From Leptospira harrisiae (GTDB taxonomy: Bacteria; Spirochaetota; Leptospiria; Leptospirales; Leptospiraceae): a stretch of DNA of 64,000 bases. Of this stretch, positions 54,649-63,923 are shown piece by piece. A program made the translations under genes and the position numbers. A model generated the notes under the pieces. That model made no database searches. It was not told the DNA's origin and saw only the letters and a list, made by a program, of their open reading frames with translations. The stretch is taken from NCBI RefSeq assembly GCF_002811945.1, contig NZ_NPDX01000004.1, positions 62,001 through 126,000 of the forward strand, in the 5' to 3' direction. Numbering within the stretch: the first letter of the stretch is position 1; each line of letters begins with the position of its first letter.

Positions 54649-57600
54649 ATGAAGTCGACTGCTAGAGTTTTTAGGAATGCCATTCTAATTCCAACTTTTT
54701 TATTCCAAGCTTGTATCCCCAGTTTGTCCAAAGGATTATTACAATCTGTCAGTGATTTTTTACAGTTACAAAGTTTGGTCAACACAGGACCTTTTAAAAT
54801 CTCAGTCACCGTTTCTGGTCTAGTTGGATCTGGTTTAGCCATTGATTTAAATTCGGGAACAGAAACTCTCCTCATCAATTCGGATGGCAATTACCAGTTT
54901 AACACAACTGTTACAACGGGTACCAACTTTAGTGTCACAATCAAAACACAACCAACCCTTCCTACCCAAGTCTGTTCTGTGAGTGGCGGACTGGGAGTGG
55001 TGGGATTTGGCAATATCAATTCAATCATTGTTAATTGTGATCCTTTAAAGTATACAATTGGCGGAACCATTACTGGTTTAGATGGAATCACAGGACTTAC
55101 TTTAACGAACTCCGTCGATGGTTCTACACTGGGCGTGGCAGTAGCTTCTGGAACGTTTGCATTTTCTCAAACGTATATTGACGGTACTTCATATAATGTA
55201 TCCGTGACCACACAACCTAACCATCCATTACAAAATTGTCTCACAACCAATGGTGCGGGAGTCATTGCAGGGACAAACATTACCAATATCACCATAGCCT
55301 GTACTTCCATTGCCTTTCCTATCGAAGTCACTGCAGTAGGAATTGGCTCTGGAACTTTGACCATTCGTAATAATAATTCAGAATTTCTCTCTATATCCAC
55401 TAACGGGCTCCATCGGTTTCCAACGAACGTAGTGACAAATAATTCGTATAGTTTACAAATTGTTTCTACACCGCCAAATCACCAATGTACGCTCTCCTCC
55501 ACAACAGGCGTAGTCACCGGAACTATACCTATCATTGCAAATTGTTTTAGTGTCTTAAGTATTGGACCTTCGAATGGTGGCGTTCTCAAACCCCTAGAAA
55601 GTATTAAGTTACAATTTTCGGATGAGATCAATGTAGGGAGTTGCACTGGTTCAACGGGAACACTAAACACAAACCTAGGTTTTACGGTTCAATATTCGGT
55701 TAGTACGACAACCCTAACTAATGATACACTGACTGTAACGCCAGCAGCCAGTGATTCTTGGATGAGTGGCCATAGAACCTTAACCCTCAATTGTAATAAC
55801 GTAGGTGGATATCCACTTTCCTCTAATGTAAATTTACTATATTTGATTCCCAATTCCCTTCGATATGTGGCCGATACAACTGGGAACGATGCAAACGATG
55901 GACTCACACCGCTCACTCCTAAGAGAAATATAAAAGTGGCAATCGATAGTTTTGGCGGTTGTCCCGGTTCGGATTGTGCCGTACTTGTAGAAGCAGGATC
56001 TTATGACCCAGCCTTTGTAGGAGGAACCATCCAACTTGTCTCAGGAATTTCACTTTATGGTAGTTATGTGACAGGATCTAATTTTGGAACCTGGGATCCA
56101 AACTCCCATTCCTCGGTGATATTGATGGATACAACTCCTGTAGGTTGTGCTGTTGCGACGGCGACTTCGCCTTGCGCTGCTGTCACTGGAGACGCAGGCG
56201 TCACGGCCAATGTTACTATCTCTGGATTTAAAATCGTAGGCGGACCGGATACAGCTCCTTATATGGCGGGCGTGTTTTTAGATTCAACCAACAATGTAAG
56301 ATTGATTAATAACGTCATATCCGCTGGTTATGGAATCAATGGTGCCACTGGCGTTATTGCAATTAATAGTAATCCCTATCTAATCTTAAACAACGTAGAC
56401 GGAGGTGAATGTACACTTAATGGCTGTTACTCTGTTGGATTATATTTGTCATCCGCTGCGACCATCACTCCAATTTTACTATCGAATACAATTTCAGGTG
56501 GGAATTTACCTACCATAAAAGATGGTAAATCAAAAGGAATTCAGTACATCGGAACTTCTGGAATTAACGTTACAAATATTAGAGGAAATTCAATTCAAAG
56601 TCAAATGGTGAATAATGCTCCACTTTCAGTAAGTGACAGCATCGCTATGGATATTAATGGTGGCGCAAGTTCTGTGGGAATTCTTTCAGGTAATATTTTC
56701 ACTGCAGGCACCGCATACCAATCAATAGGAATCAGAATCCAAGCTGCATCAAGTATCCAAATTGGATCTCCCACACAAGGGAACTTAATCACTTCTGGTT
56801 CCAACACGGTTTTATCATCTTATGGAATCTACTTAACCGCAGGCCATACGGTAAGACGAAATGTCATTCAAACAGGAAATTCATCAAACTCAGCTGGTTC
56901 TTCAACCTCTACGGGAATTTATACTTCGGCAGGGGGTGGGATCGCTTCAATCGAAAATAATTCCTTTTCCATTGGGAATGCAACGTCGCCAACAGCAAGT
57001 GCAACAGTGGTCGGTGTCTACGGTGCTTCTCTTACGGCAACATCCAATATTTCGGGTAACTATTTTCGCTTAGGTCAAGCCAGTGGAATATCGGCAACCA
57101 GTGTTTCAGGAATCAGCTTATCTGCCCCATCAGCGATGTTAGTTTCTAACAATTGGATTCAAAATGGAATAAGCACGACCAGGGCTCGAGGTATCGAACT
57201 AAGCGGAACTTTTTCCGCTATTAAAATTTACCACAACACAGTTAGCTCAGGAACCGGTGCTAACGGGAATGAATCTGCCCTATTTATTTCGACCCCGTCC
57301 ACATTGGCAGACATCCAAAACAATGTATTTCTGCTCAATAATGACTCAGCTAGCAATGCATGTATTTACAATTCAGGAGCGGGAGCCCAAACTGCTATTA
57401 AATACAATGTATTTCATAACTGCGCGAATATGGTTTACCAAAACGGTTCCAACTATCCTGAGCTTTGTCCCGGAGGAATTCCCAATATAACAGTAGCATG
57501 TTCATCCCCCATTGGCGTTGGTGGAAATTTTGCGAACAATCTAAAAATGGATCCTTACTTCGTTTCCGATTTTGGAACAGTTGCAGTTTACACACCAACT

Positions 57601-57738
57601 TCTGCAACCTCCTGTCTAATTACAAAATCGCCAAATCTACTGATAACAGACAGTTATAATGGAAACGGAACAAGGCCCGGTGGGGATGGAGCTGTGAGCC
57701 TTGGTGCAGTAGAATACGAATTTGGTTGTACACCTTAA
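54649..57738 (+). CDS. Large beta-helix lipoprotein (DUF1565-like)
   Basis: A 1,029-residue putative surface lipoprotein from the ATG at 54649, with signal peptide ending FLFQAC. Three imperfect repeats of about 80 residues (about 50-310) follow, each ending with a Cys-Asn/Thr-rich turn (IVNCD, IACTS, IANCF) and bearing a paired Cys. An Ig-like segment follows (about 310-405). Then SLRYVADTTGNDANDGLTPLTPKRNIKVAI starts a DUF1565-like right-handed parallel beta-helix (about 410-1025) rich in Asn, Ser and Gly. Proteins of this shape are extracellular binding or polysaccharide-related proteins; the ligand is unknown. Confidence 0.8.
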   Translation: MKSTARVFRNAILIPTFLFQACIPSLSKGLLQSVSDFLQLQSLVNTGPFKISVTVSGLVGSGLAIDLNSGTETLLINSDGNYQFNTTVTTGTNFSVTIKTQPTLPTQVCSVSGGLGVVGFGNINSIIVNCDPLKYTIGGTITGLDGITGLTLTNSVDGSTLGVAVASGTFAFSQTYIDGTSYNVSVTTQPNHPLQNCLTTNGAGVIAGTNITNITIACTSIAFPIEVTAVGIGSGTLTIRNNNSEFLSISTNGLHRFPTNVVTNNSYSLQIVSTPPNHQCTLSSTTGVVTGTIPIIANCFSVLSIGPSNGGVLKPLESIKLQFSDEINVGSCTGSTGTLNTNLGFTVQYSVSTTTLTNDTLTVTPAASDSWMSGHRTLTLNCNNVGGYPLSSNVNLLYLIPNSLRYVADTTGNDANDGLTPLTPKRNIKVAIDSFGGCPGSDCAVLVEAGSYDPAFVGGTIQLVSGISLYGSYVTGSNFGTWDPNSHSSVILMDTTPVGCAVATATSPCAAVTGDAGVTANVTISGFKIVGGPDTAPYMAGVFLDSTNNVRLINNVISAGYGINGATGVIAINSNPYLILNNVDGGECTLNGCYSVGLYLSSAATITPILLSNTISGGNLPTIKDGKSKGIQYIGTSGINVTNIRGNSIQSQMVNNAPLSVSDSIAMDINGGASSVGILSGNIFTAGTAYQSIGIRIQAASSIQIGSPTQGNLITSGSNTVLSSYGIYLTAGHTVRRNVIQTGNSSNSAGSSTSTGIYTSAGGGIASIENNSFSIGNATSPTASATVVGVYGASLTATSNISGNYFRLGQASGISATSVSGISLSAPSAMLVSNNWIQNGISTTRARGIELSGTFSAIKIYHNTVSSGTGANGNESALFISTPSTLADIQNNVFLLNNDSASNACIYNSGAGAQTAIKYNVFHNCANMVYQNGSNYPELCPGGIPNITVACSSPIGVGGNFANNLKMDPYFVSDFGTVAVYTPTSATSCLITKSPNLLITDSYNGNGTRPGGDGAVSLGAVEYEFGCTP

Positions 57739-57746
57739 CTTAGTGG

Positions 57747-58787
57747 TTAAGGTAATACGTAAATCCCAACACGATCATTGTAAAGACTTCCAATATACAA
57801 TTGTCTTTTCTTTTCCAAAACACTAGTGACTTCCTTTAAGTGTTCACCACCAGGATCTTGAAGAGTCATTAGCACTTTTCCATTACCGTCCATTTTCAAA
57901 GCATATCCATAAGGTTCTGCTTTAGGCCAGAGGAATTTAGGCAGATAGGATATCATTCTTTTAACAACTGGAGATGGATGCATATTGTCCATTCGATCGT
58001 TTCTTACTGTAAATAACGCGACCCAAAAATCTCCATTTTCATTTCTAGTGATATTATCTGGAAATCCTGGTAAATTCTCAATGACTGTTTCTTTATTACC
58101 TTTCTTAGGACCTTTTAACCAAAGTTTTGTGATTTTATATCTATAAGTTTCATTGACTAGCAGAAAATCTTCTGTTTTAGACAATGCAATTCCATTGGCA
58201 AAGTACAATCCGTCCGCAAGTAATTCAGTTTCTTTAGTTTTAGGATCATATACAAAAACTCTACCATAAGGTCTTGCTTCTAACAGATCATAAAGGTATT
58301 CTTTTTGTTCATAGATTGAAGCATCCGAAAAATAAATTTTCCCATCTTGGGCTATGTCCAAATCATCAGTAAATTTAAATGGTTTTCCTTTGTATTCGGA
58401 AACCAAAACGGTTATTTTTCCAGACTTGTCCAAAGACAAAAGGCCACGGTAAGCATCGGCAATAATGAGGTTTCCAAGTTTATCAAACTGAATTCCAAGT
58501 GGCCTTCCCGAAGTATTGGCAATGGGTTTAATTTCTCCTTTTAGAGTGATGCGAATGATACGTCCGTCTTTATCACCACCATAAATATTTCCATCCGCAT
58601 CAACATCCAAAGACTCAAGTCCTTTCACTTTCCCAATGGCAAGCAATATAGACTTTTGTAATTCGGTATTAGGTGCATAAACACCAACAAAATCTGGTTT
58701 GATTGGCGGATCATAAGAGACAGGAGCAAACGATCTGCAAGAAAAAAGGGATGAAAAAACAAGGATATTTGTTAATAAATATTTCAT
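57747..58787 (-). CDS. SMP-30/strictosidine-synthase-like beta-propeller lipoprotein
   Basis: A 346-residue protein with lipobox-like signal SLFSC (Cys17). The six-bladed propeller pattern includes GKVKGLESLDVDADGNIYGGDKDGRI, DDLDIAQDGKIYFSDAS and FANGIALSKTEDFLLVNETYRYKI, as in the SMP-30/gluconolactonase/APMAP family, where related enzymes are lactonases or esterases and need Ca2+. It overlaps the acyltransferase gene by 4 bp and is the last gene of the six-gene operon. Confidence 0.83.
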   Translation of the reverse strand: MKYLLTNILVFSSLFSCRSFAPVSYDPPIKPDFVGVYAPNTELQKSILLAIGKVKGLESLDVDADGNIYGGDKDGRIIRITLKGEIKPIANTSGRPLGIQFDKLGNLIIADAYRGLLSLDKSGKITVLVSEYKGKPFKFTDDLDIAQDGKIYFSDASIYEQKEYLYDLLEARPYGRVFVYDPKTKETELLADGLYFANGIALSKTEDFLLVNETYRYKITKLWLKGPKKGNKETVIENLPGFPDNITRNENGDFWVALFTVRNDRMDNMHPSPVVKRMISYLPKFLWPKAEPYGYALKMDGNGKVLMTLQDPGGEHLKEVTSVLEKKRQLYIGSLYNDRVGIYVLP

Positions 58788-59662
58788 TTTGGAAGTTTCT
58801 CCTTAGTGATCAAAGTATCTTTTAAAGCCCAGCGCTCATCAACCCAACGTTTCATTTTTTTAGACATTGGTGCAAATTGTTCGTTTTCCTCGATTGGAAC
58901 TAAAGATGCCGGAATCACTTCCACAAACACCTTTAGCTTTCGAATTTTTCCACGCATCAAATCTAAAAAACTTGGATTTTCTGTAGGATAAACAATCGTT
59001 AAATCGATAAAAGCATCAAGCGAATTTCTTAAGGCAGTGGACACTACAGAAATTCCGCCACTATGAGGACGTAACAAATTTTGATACGGATTTTTCTTAA
59101 GTAATTTTTGCACTCTCTCTGGAGTCCTTCTATGACCTTCCAGAAAATTCAAAATAGAAAAAGGCATATCCGCAAATTTTTCGCAAACTTTTTTGACGTT
59201 CTCTAAATCCTTTGTTGCAAGTTCTGGATTTTTTTTCAACTGCTCTCGGCTACTGCGTTTGACAAAAGGAAAATCTAATGCCAACCATGCATGCCCAAGG
59301 ATCGGAACATACTTTAACGAATCTTTGATGAAAAAACGAATGAGAGGGATTTTACGATTCAAAACAGATTGAATGATATAAATATCCGACCAAGATTGGT
59401 GATTACAGATTATCATATATTTTCCGTTTTGTTTTAAATTTTTATACCCATCACCTATCACTTCAAATTGTACACCATATAACATTCGTGAAATACGGTA
59501 GTTATTTTCGATCCAAGCTTCTCCTACCTTCAAAAGTAAGCGGTCACCAAATCTTCTTAACGATCCGGTTGTTAACAACTTCCAAATATAAAGCGGATAC
59601 ATCGTTGGAATGATCGACAATAAATTCAATAGAAACAAAATATAAGCAATGATTAATCCCAA
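58784..59662 (-). CDS. Lysophospholipid acyltransferase-like protein (PlsC/YihG type)
   Basis: A 292-residue membrane enzyme. An N-terminal membrane segment (about 3-25) leads into the acyltransferase domain with the HxxxxD motif NHQSWSDIYI, then FVKRSSREQL and LEGHRRTPERV. These match the YihG/LCLAT branch, which adds acyl chains to lysophospholipids. The start is TTG at 59662, supported by AGGAG six bases before it. It overlaps the SMP-30 gene by 4 bp and follows the phosphatase gene by 13 bp. Confidence 0.85.
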   Translation of the reverse strand: MGLIIAYILFLLNLLSIIPTMYPLYIWKLLTTGSLRRFGDRLLLKVGEAWIENNYRISRMLYGVQFEVIGDGYKNLKQNGKYMIICNHQSWSDIYIIQSVLNRKIPLIRFFIKDSLKYVPILGHAWLALDFPFVKRSSREQLKKNPELATKDLENVKKVCEKFADMPFSILNFLEGHRRTPERVQKLLKKNPYQNLLRPHSGGISVVSTALRNSLDAFIDLTIVYPTENPSFLDLMRGKIRKLKVFVEVIPASLVPIEENEQFAPMSKKMKRWVDERWALKDTLITKEKLPK

Positions 59663-59675
59663 AGTAAACTCCTAT

Positions 59676-60908
59676 TTAATGCGTAGTTCCAATTCCTAGA
59701 ATCGTCACATCATCCATCATCGAAGCGGAACCCCGAAATGAATGGAAATCATCCATTAACAAATTAATTGTATCTGTTAGATTTAAATCCAAACTCTTAG
59801 CAGATTCAAAACTGGAAAGCAATTTGGACTCTCCCAGGAGAATTCCCTCCGAGTTTTCCTGTTCCAAATAACCATCCGAAATCATAAATAAACGATCCCC
59901 CAACCCAAATGAGATAGAATGATTGGTATACTCGACATCCTTTTCTAAACCCAACATCACTCCCGATTCTGGAAGTGAGAGGATTCGATCTTTTGTCAGT
60001 ACGTAGGGTTCATTATGACCGGCAGAAGAATAGGTTAAACTGTTTTCCTCTAAATTCAAATCAACAATGACAGCAGTAAATTGGTTGGATTTTTTCCCAT
60101 AACTCTCAATAAAAATTTGGTTCAATGCATATAAAACGTCTGCAGGGTAAATTGCATTGCGTTTGATATGATCATATTCCGCTTTGATCGCCATCGTAAT
60201 GAGTGCAGCCTGAACTCCATGGCCTATGGCATCTGCTAAAAATAATCTTATTTTTGATTTTTCTAAACGAATGACATCGAATATATCTCCACCCACTTCA
60301 GCCATTGGTTCAAATGAAGATCCAAAGTCCAAATGTGCCACATACCGAAGTCCCAGTGGTAAAATATTTCTTTGGATGGTTTTTGCAGTTTCTAGATCTT
60401 CTTGGATAATTTTTAAAGATTGGGTTAACTTGGCCGTTCTTTCTTTGACCATTTCTTCGAGAGTTTCATTTTGGCGGCGAAGTTCCCTGTTTTTTTGTAT
60501 CAATACTTGGTTTTCTCTTTGGTCTGCATTTCGAATTCTTGCAGTTAATAATTTCAAAAGAGTTAATGTCAATTCCGGGTTTGTTTGTAATAAACGATGA
60601 AAATCTTCTCTAGTTAATTCATAAAGAATAGAATTTTCTTTCGCTGATATATTTACAGTACGAGGTGCAGAGTCAATGAGAGCAATTTCACCAAAATAAT
60701 CACCAGAGGAAAGATCACCTATCACAAGTATTTCTTGTTTGCTTTCATCTAAATATTTCCAAACTTCAACTTTACCTGATTCAATAAAATAAAAAGAATC
60801 ACCTAATGAGTATTGTTGGATAATGAGAGAACCTTCTGAAAACTCGACCTTTTTCATTTCCTTTTTCAGGAAACTTAAATCCGCAGTTGGTTTTTCCTCG
60901 GTTCCCAT
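59676..60908 (-). CDS. cNMP-binding SpoIIE-type (PP2C) protein phosphatase
   Basis: A 410-residue soluble protein: cyclic-nucleotide-binding domain (about 10-130) with the intact FGEIALIDSAPRTVNISA cassette, a coiled-coil linker (about 130-175), and a SpoIIE/RsbU phosphatase domain (about 180-405) with EVGGDIFD and FLADAIGHGVQAA metal motifs. It is a plausible effector linking cAMP/cGMP to dephosphorylation of an anti-sigma-factor antagonist. No such antagonist is in the operon. Lies 11 bp after the cupin gene. Confidence 0.9.
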   Translation of the reverse strand: MGTEEKPTADLSFLKKEMKKVEFSEGSLIIQQYSLGDSFYFIESGKVEVWKYLDESKQEILVIGDLSSGDYFGEIALIDSAPRTVNISAKENSILYELTREDFHRLLQTNPELTLTLLKLLTARIRNADQRENQVLIQKNRELRRQNETLEEMVKERTAKLTQSLKIIQEDLETAKTIQRNILPLGLRYVAHLDFGSSFEPMAEVGGDIFDVIRLEKSKIRLFLADAIGHGVQAALITMAIKAEYDHIKRNAIYPADVLYALNQIFIESYGKKSNQFTAVIVDLNLEENSLTYSSAGHNEPYVLTKDRILSLPESGVMLGLEKDVEYTNHSISFGLGDRLFMISDGYLEQENSEGILLGESKLLSSFESAKSLDLNLTDTINLLMDDFHSFRGSASMMDDVTILGIGTTH

Positions 60909-60919
60909 ACAATGTGACC

Positions 60920-61285
60920 TTAGACTTCCGGTTCCCGATTGACTAAATCTAAAGAAAAGGCGGGTTTACAAATAGACCAGTATTCTGCGTCTTCAGAAAA
61001 CGGATTAGAATACCTTACTTTTGTACCTTTCTCAATCAACAATGATTCGCCGGCAGATAAAATAACAATTTCGCCATCTACTTCAATTTGTTTTTTACCG
61101 CGAACCATCAAAGTCCACTCATCAAAGTTAGGTGTTTGAAACGGTTCTCCCCAACCGGGTGGCGCAACCATATGCGCTACCGAAACCTCAGAATGACCTG
61201 TGGAAGGAATCCCAAAATGTTCTTCAATGGTTTTTCCTCCAGGCACTGGGATTTGTATTGGATTTTTTTGGTGTTGGTAACCCAT
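60920..61285 (-). CDS. Cupin-domain protein
   Basis: A 121-residue single-domain cupin. The segment GWGEPFQTPNFDEWTLMVRGKKQIEVDGEIVILSAGESLLIEKG is the cupin core. The first motif has fewer His than usual, so a metal site is uncertain. It is sandwiched in the operon, one base from the SDR gene and 11 bp from the phosphatase gene. Function unknown; possibly a ligand sensor or small isomerase. Confidence 0.78.
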   Translation of the reverse strand: MGYQHQKNPIQIPVPGGKTIEEHFGIPSTGHSEVSVAHMVAPPGWGEPFQTPNFDEWTLMVRGKKQIEVDGEIVILSAGESLLIEKGTKVRYSNPFSEDAEYWSICKPAFSLDLVNREPEV

Positions 61286-61286
61286 A

Positions 61287-62144
61287 TTAGAATCCAGGAA
61301 ATTTAAAACTAAACTTATGTTTTAATAAGTCTTCGGTGTAAGACCAAAGATTTCTTCTCGCTGCAACATCATAAGAAGGTTCAGAACTTTTTTGAATTTC
61401 TTTTTTTACAAAATACTTTCCAGAAATTCCCGAAACCGAAGGATCAGTAGAGAGAAAAATAGAAGTTTCTGCTCCCTTTTCTTCTGAGATTGCAAAAACA
61501 TTCTGTGCGAAAGTTAACAAAAATTTAGCTAACCCATCATTGTTTTGTCCAAATTTAGTTTTTACAAAACCAGGATGAAGGCAATTCACGGTTATTTTTG
61601 TTTGATTCAAACGTTCTGCAAGTTCATAAGTAAAATATATATTCATTAGTTTAGATCTTTGGTATTGTTTCCAACCAGAATAGTCTTTATCACCTAACAG
61701 ATTATCAAAATCTAACGAAACACCCATATGTGCACGAGAAGCCACATTCACAATCCGTGTTTCATTTGTATTTTTTAAGGAAGGGAGTAAACCCAGAGTT
61801 AGAATAAAATAATTCAAATGATTTAATGCAAAAGTAGACTCAATCCCTTCCTTTGTAAGGGTGTATTGGTCAAAATAGGCACCAGCATTGTTCAGTAATA
61901 CATCAATCTTTGGATGATTTTTACGAATGGTTTCTGACAACAAAAATGTTTCTTTGGCAGAAGATAAATCAGCAACATAAGAATGTACTACTGCACCCGT
62001 GACTTGTAATGAGTAAACTAGTGCAGCTAATTTGTCTGCATTTCGGCCTACTAAAATTAATTCTTCTTGTGATTTTGCAAAGGAATGAGCGCATACCCTT
62101 CCGATTCCATCGGTAGCACCAGTAACAACAATTGTTTTCTTCAT
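61287..62144 (-). CDS. Short-chain dehydrogenase/reductase, retinol-dehydrogenase-like
   Basis: A 285-residue SDR with NAD(P)-binding TGATDGIG (9-16), LLNNAGAYF, and the catalytic YQRSKLMN (YxxxK). The C-terminal extension and the sequence pattern are those of the retinol-dehydrogenase-like group, whose bacterial substrates are mostly undefined. ATG at 62144 overlaps the stop of the kinase gene (ATGA), so it is coupled to it. Confidence 0.88.
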   Translation of the reverse strand: MKKTIVVTGATDGIGRVCAHSFAKSQEELILVGRNADKLAALVYSLQVTGAVVHSYVADLSSAKETFLLSETIRKNHPKIDVLLNNAGAYFDQYTLTKEGIESTFALNHLNYFILTLGLLPSLKNTNETRIVNVASRAHMGVSLDFDNLLGDKDYSGWKQYQRSKLMNIYFTYELAERLNQTKITVNCLHPGFVKTKFGQNNDGLAKFLLTFAQNVFAISEEKGAETSIFLSTDPSVSGISGKYFVKKEIQKSSEPSYDVAARRNLWSYTEDLLKHKFSFKFPGF

Positions 62145-63922
62145 GAGATGATCTCCTCTTTCATTTTTTTGGGGATGGTAAAAACGAATCTCGAACCAGA
62201 AACTCCATCACTATCTGCATACATAGTTCCACCGTTGACCGTAACAAATTCATGGCAAAGCAAAAGACCAATTCCGTTCCCAGTTTCACCCTGTGTCCCG
62301 GTTGACTTAATCACTTCCCCAACTTTGAATAGTTTGTCTAAGATGGCTTTCGACATACCTACTCCTGAGTCGATGACTGAAACCTGCCAATCGTCACCTA
62401 AATCAATTGTCTCTATAAGAATTTTTCCATTGTTATGGCTAAACTTCAGTGCATTCGAAACTAAGTTTCTAATGACAGTAATGATCATTCGATCATCACA
62501 AAATACCATCGCATGAGAAGGAACATTTACATCCAAACCAATCCCTTTATTCGAAGCACTCAGAGCAAAAAGCTCTAAACACTCCTTTACAATGTTATCC
62601 AAACGATAGTAATGAGGTCGATATTCTTCTTGACCCCTTTGTAACTTAGACCATTCCAATAGGTTCTCTAATAAGGAAAAAACAGATTCTGTAGCATCCA
62701 CTAAAGATTGAGTCATACCAGCGAGGGCATCTTCTTTCTTTTTCATGTCCTCATTTAATACTTTGAGTAACATTTTAATGCCAGCGAGAGGGCCACGTAA
62801 ATCATGTGAGATGATTGATAAAAAACGATCTTTGGTTCCATTCGCAACCATTAACTCACGATTGACACTTACCATTTGTTTTTCTAAGTTTCGTTGTTCA
62901 GTAATATCTCTAAACACAATAACCATACCAATTTTTTTGCGATTGGAATCTCTTATTTGTTTTGCAGTCACTTCCCAATATTTTTCATCTTTTTCCCAAA
63001 TCCATTTTGTAAGTGTTTTTTTATCAGACAAATGATCGAGTTTAGAAATGATTCCAGGAGCGGATGCGAAAAAATATTTATACGACAGTAGTGTAGAGTT
63101 CTTATTAGAAATTTGGAACAAATGTTCCGCCGACATATTCCAATCAACAATACGATTATTGAAATCAAGGATCACTACAGCTTCGTCCAACTCATCAACA
63201 ATTTCACCACGCACCAATGGTACGAGATCAAACATTCTGTAGTATCCAATTGCAAAAAAAATCAAAATCACCTGCATCGTACTCATTACAGCTGTAATGT
63301 TGAGACCGGGTAAAGGACGGAAACCTAACTTATGTAAAATTGCTGTGACCCAAATGAACAAGTAGGAGACTAAGATTAACAGATACCTTCGGCGTTCGGT
63401 AGATTTAGAAACAAAAATCCCTTTGATTAATAAATATGCGACAAATGCGGACCAGAAAAAAGAAAAAAAGTAAGATACTATAAACCCACCGACATTCGTT
63501 TCCTGAATCCACTGGATTCTTCCATTGATATTTACTAAATATGTATCGAGTGTTAAAGTTTTAAAAATAGGATCAAGAACACAAACCGCAAGTGTAAACA
63601 GCGGCTGGATTGTTAACATTACCCAAAACTTTTTCGTCAGCAAATGTCTGTTTTGTGTGAACTCAAGTGAAACAAGAACCATTCCCAAATTAGCAAGAGC
63701 AACACCTATATACAAAAAAGCAATAAAGGATCTGTGTAAAGCTGGGCTTATAAATACAAAATCAATTCCATAGAATCCGGTCCACATCATAGAACCGAAA
63801 ACTAATATTAAAAGGTATTTAACAAGATCTAGGCGGAAAGATTTTAGAACAAAAAGCCCCAATACAAGATTGAAGCTGAAAGCAAGAAATAGTAGTAAGC
63901 TATAGGGATGAAATTGCCACAA
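62141..63922 (-). CDS. 7TM sensor histidine kinase with PAS domain
   Basis: A 593-residue kinase. Seven hydrophobic helices (about 1-232) form a 7TM histidine-kinase N-terminal domain, followed by a PAS domain (about 240-345). HisKA has phosphoacceptor His373 in SIISHDLRGPLAGIKML, and HATPase_c has NLVSNALKFS, DSGVGM and GNGIGLLL (549-556). The start is TTG at 63922 with only a weak GAAGAG upstream. No response regulator lies beside it. It heads the visible part of the six-gene operon. Confidence 0.88.
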   Translation of the reverse strand: MWQFHPYSLLLFLAFSFNLVLGLFVLKSFRLDLVKYLLILVFGSMMWTGFYGIDFVFISPALHRSFIAFLYIGVALANLGMVLVSLEFTQNRHLLTKKFWVMLTIQPLFTLAVCVLDPIFKTLTLDTYLVNINGRIQWIQETNVGGFIVSYFFSFFWSAFVAYLLIKGIFVSKSTERRRYLLILVSYLFIWVTAILHKLGFRPLPGLNITAVMSTMQVILIFFAIGYYRMFDLVPLVRGEIVDELDEAVVILDFNNRIVDWNMSAEHLFQISNKNSTLLSYKYFFASAPGIISKLDHLSDKKTLTKWIWEKDEKYWEVTAKQIRDSNRKKIGMVIVFRDITEQRNLEKQMVSVNRELMVANGTKDRFLSIISHDLRGPLAGIKMLLKVLNEDMKKKEDALAGMTQSLVDATESVFSLLENLLEWSKLQRGQEEYRPHYYRLDNIVKECLELFALSASNKGIGLDVNVPSHAMVFCDDRMIITVIRNLVSNALKFSHNNGKILIETIDLGDDWQVSVIDSGVGMSKAILDKLFKVGEVIKSTGTQGETGNGIGLLLCHEFVTVNGGTMYADSDGVSGSRFVFTIPKKMKEEIIS

Positions 63923-63923
63923 A

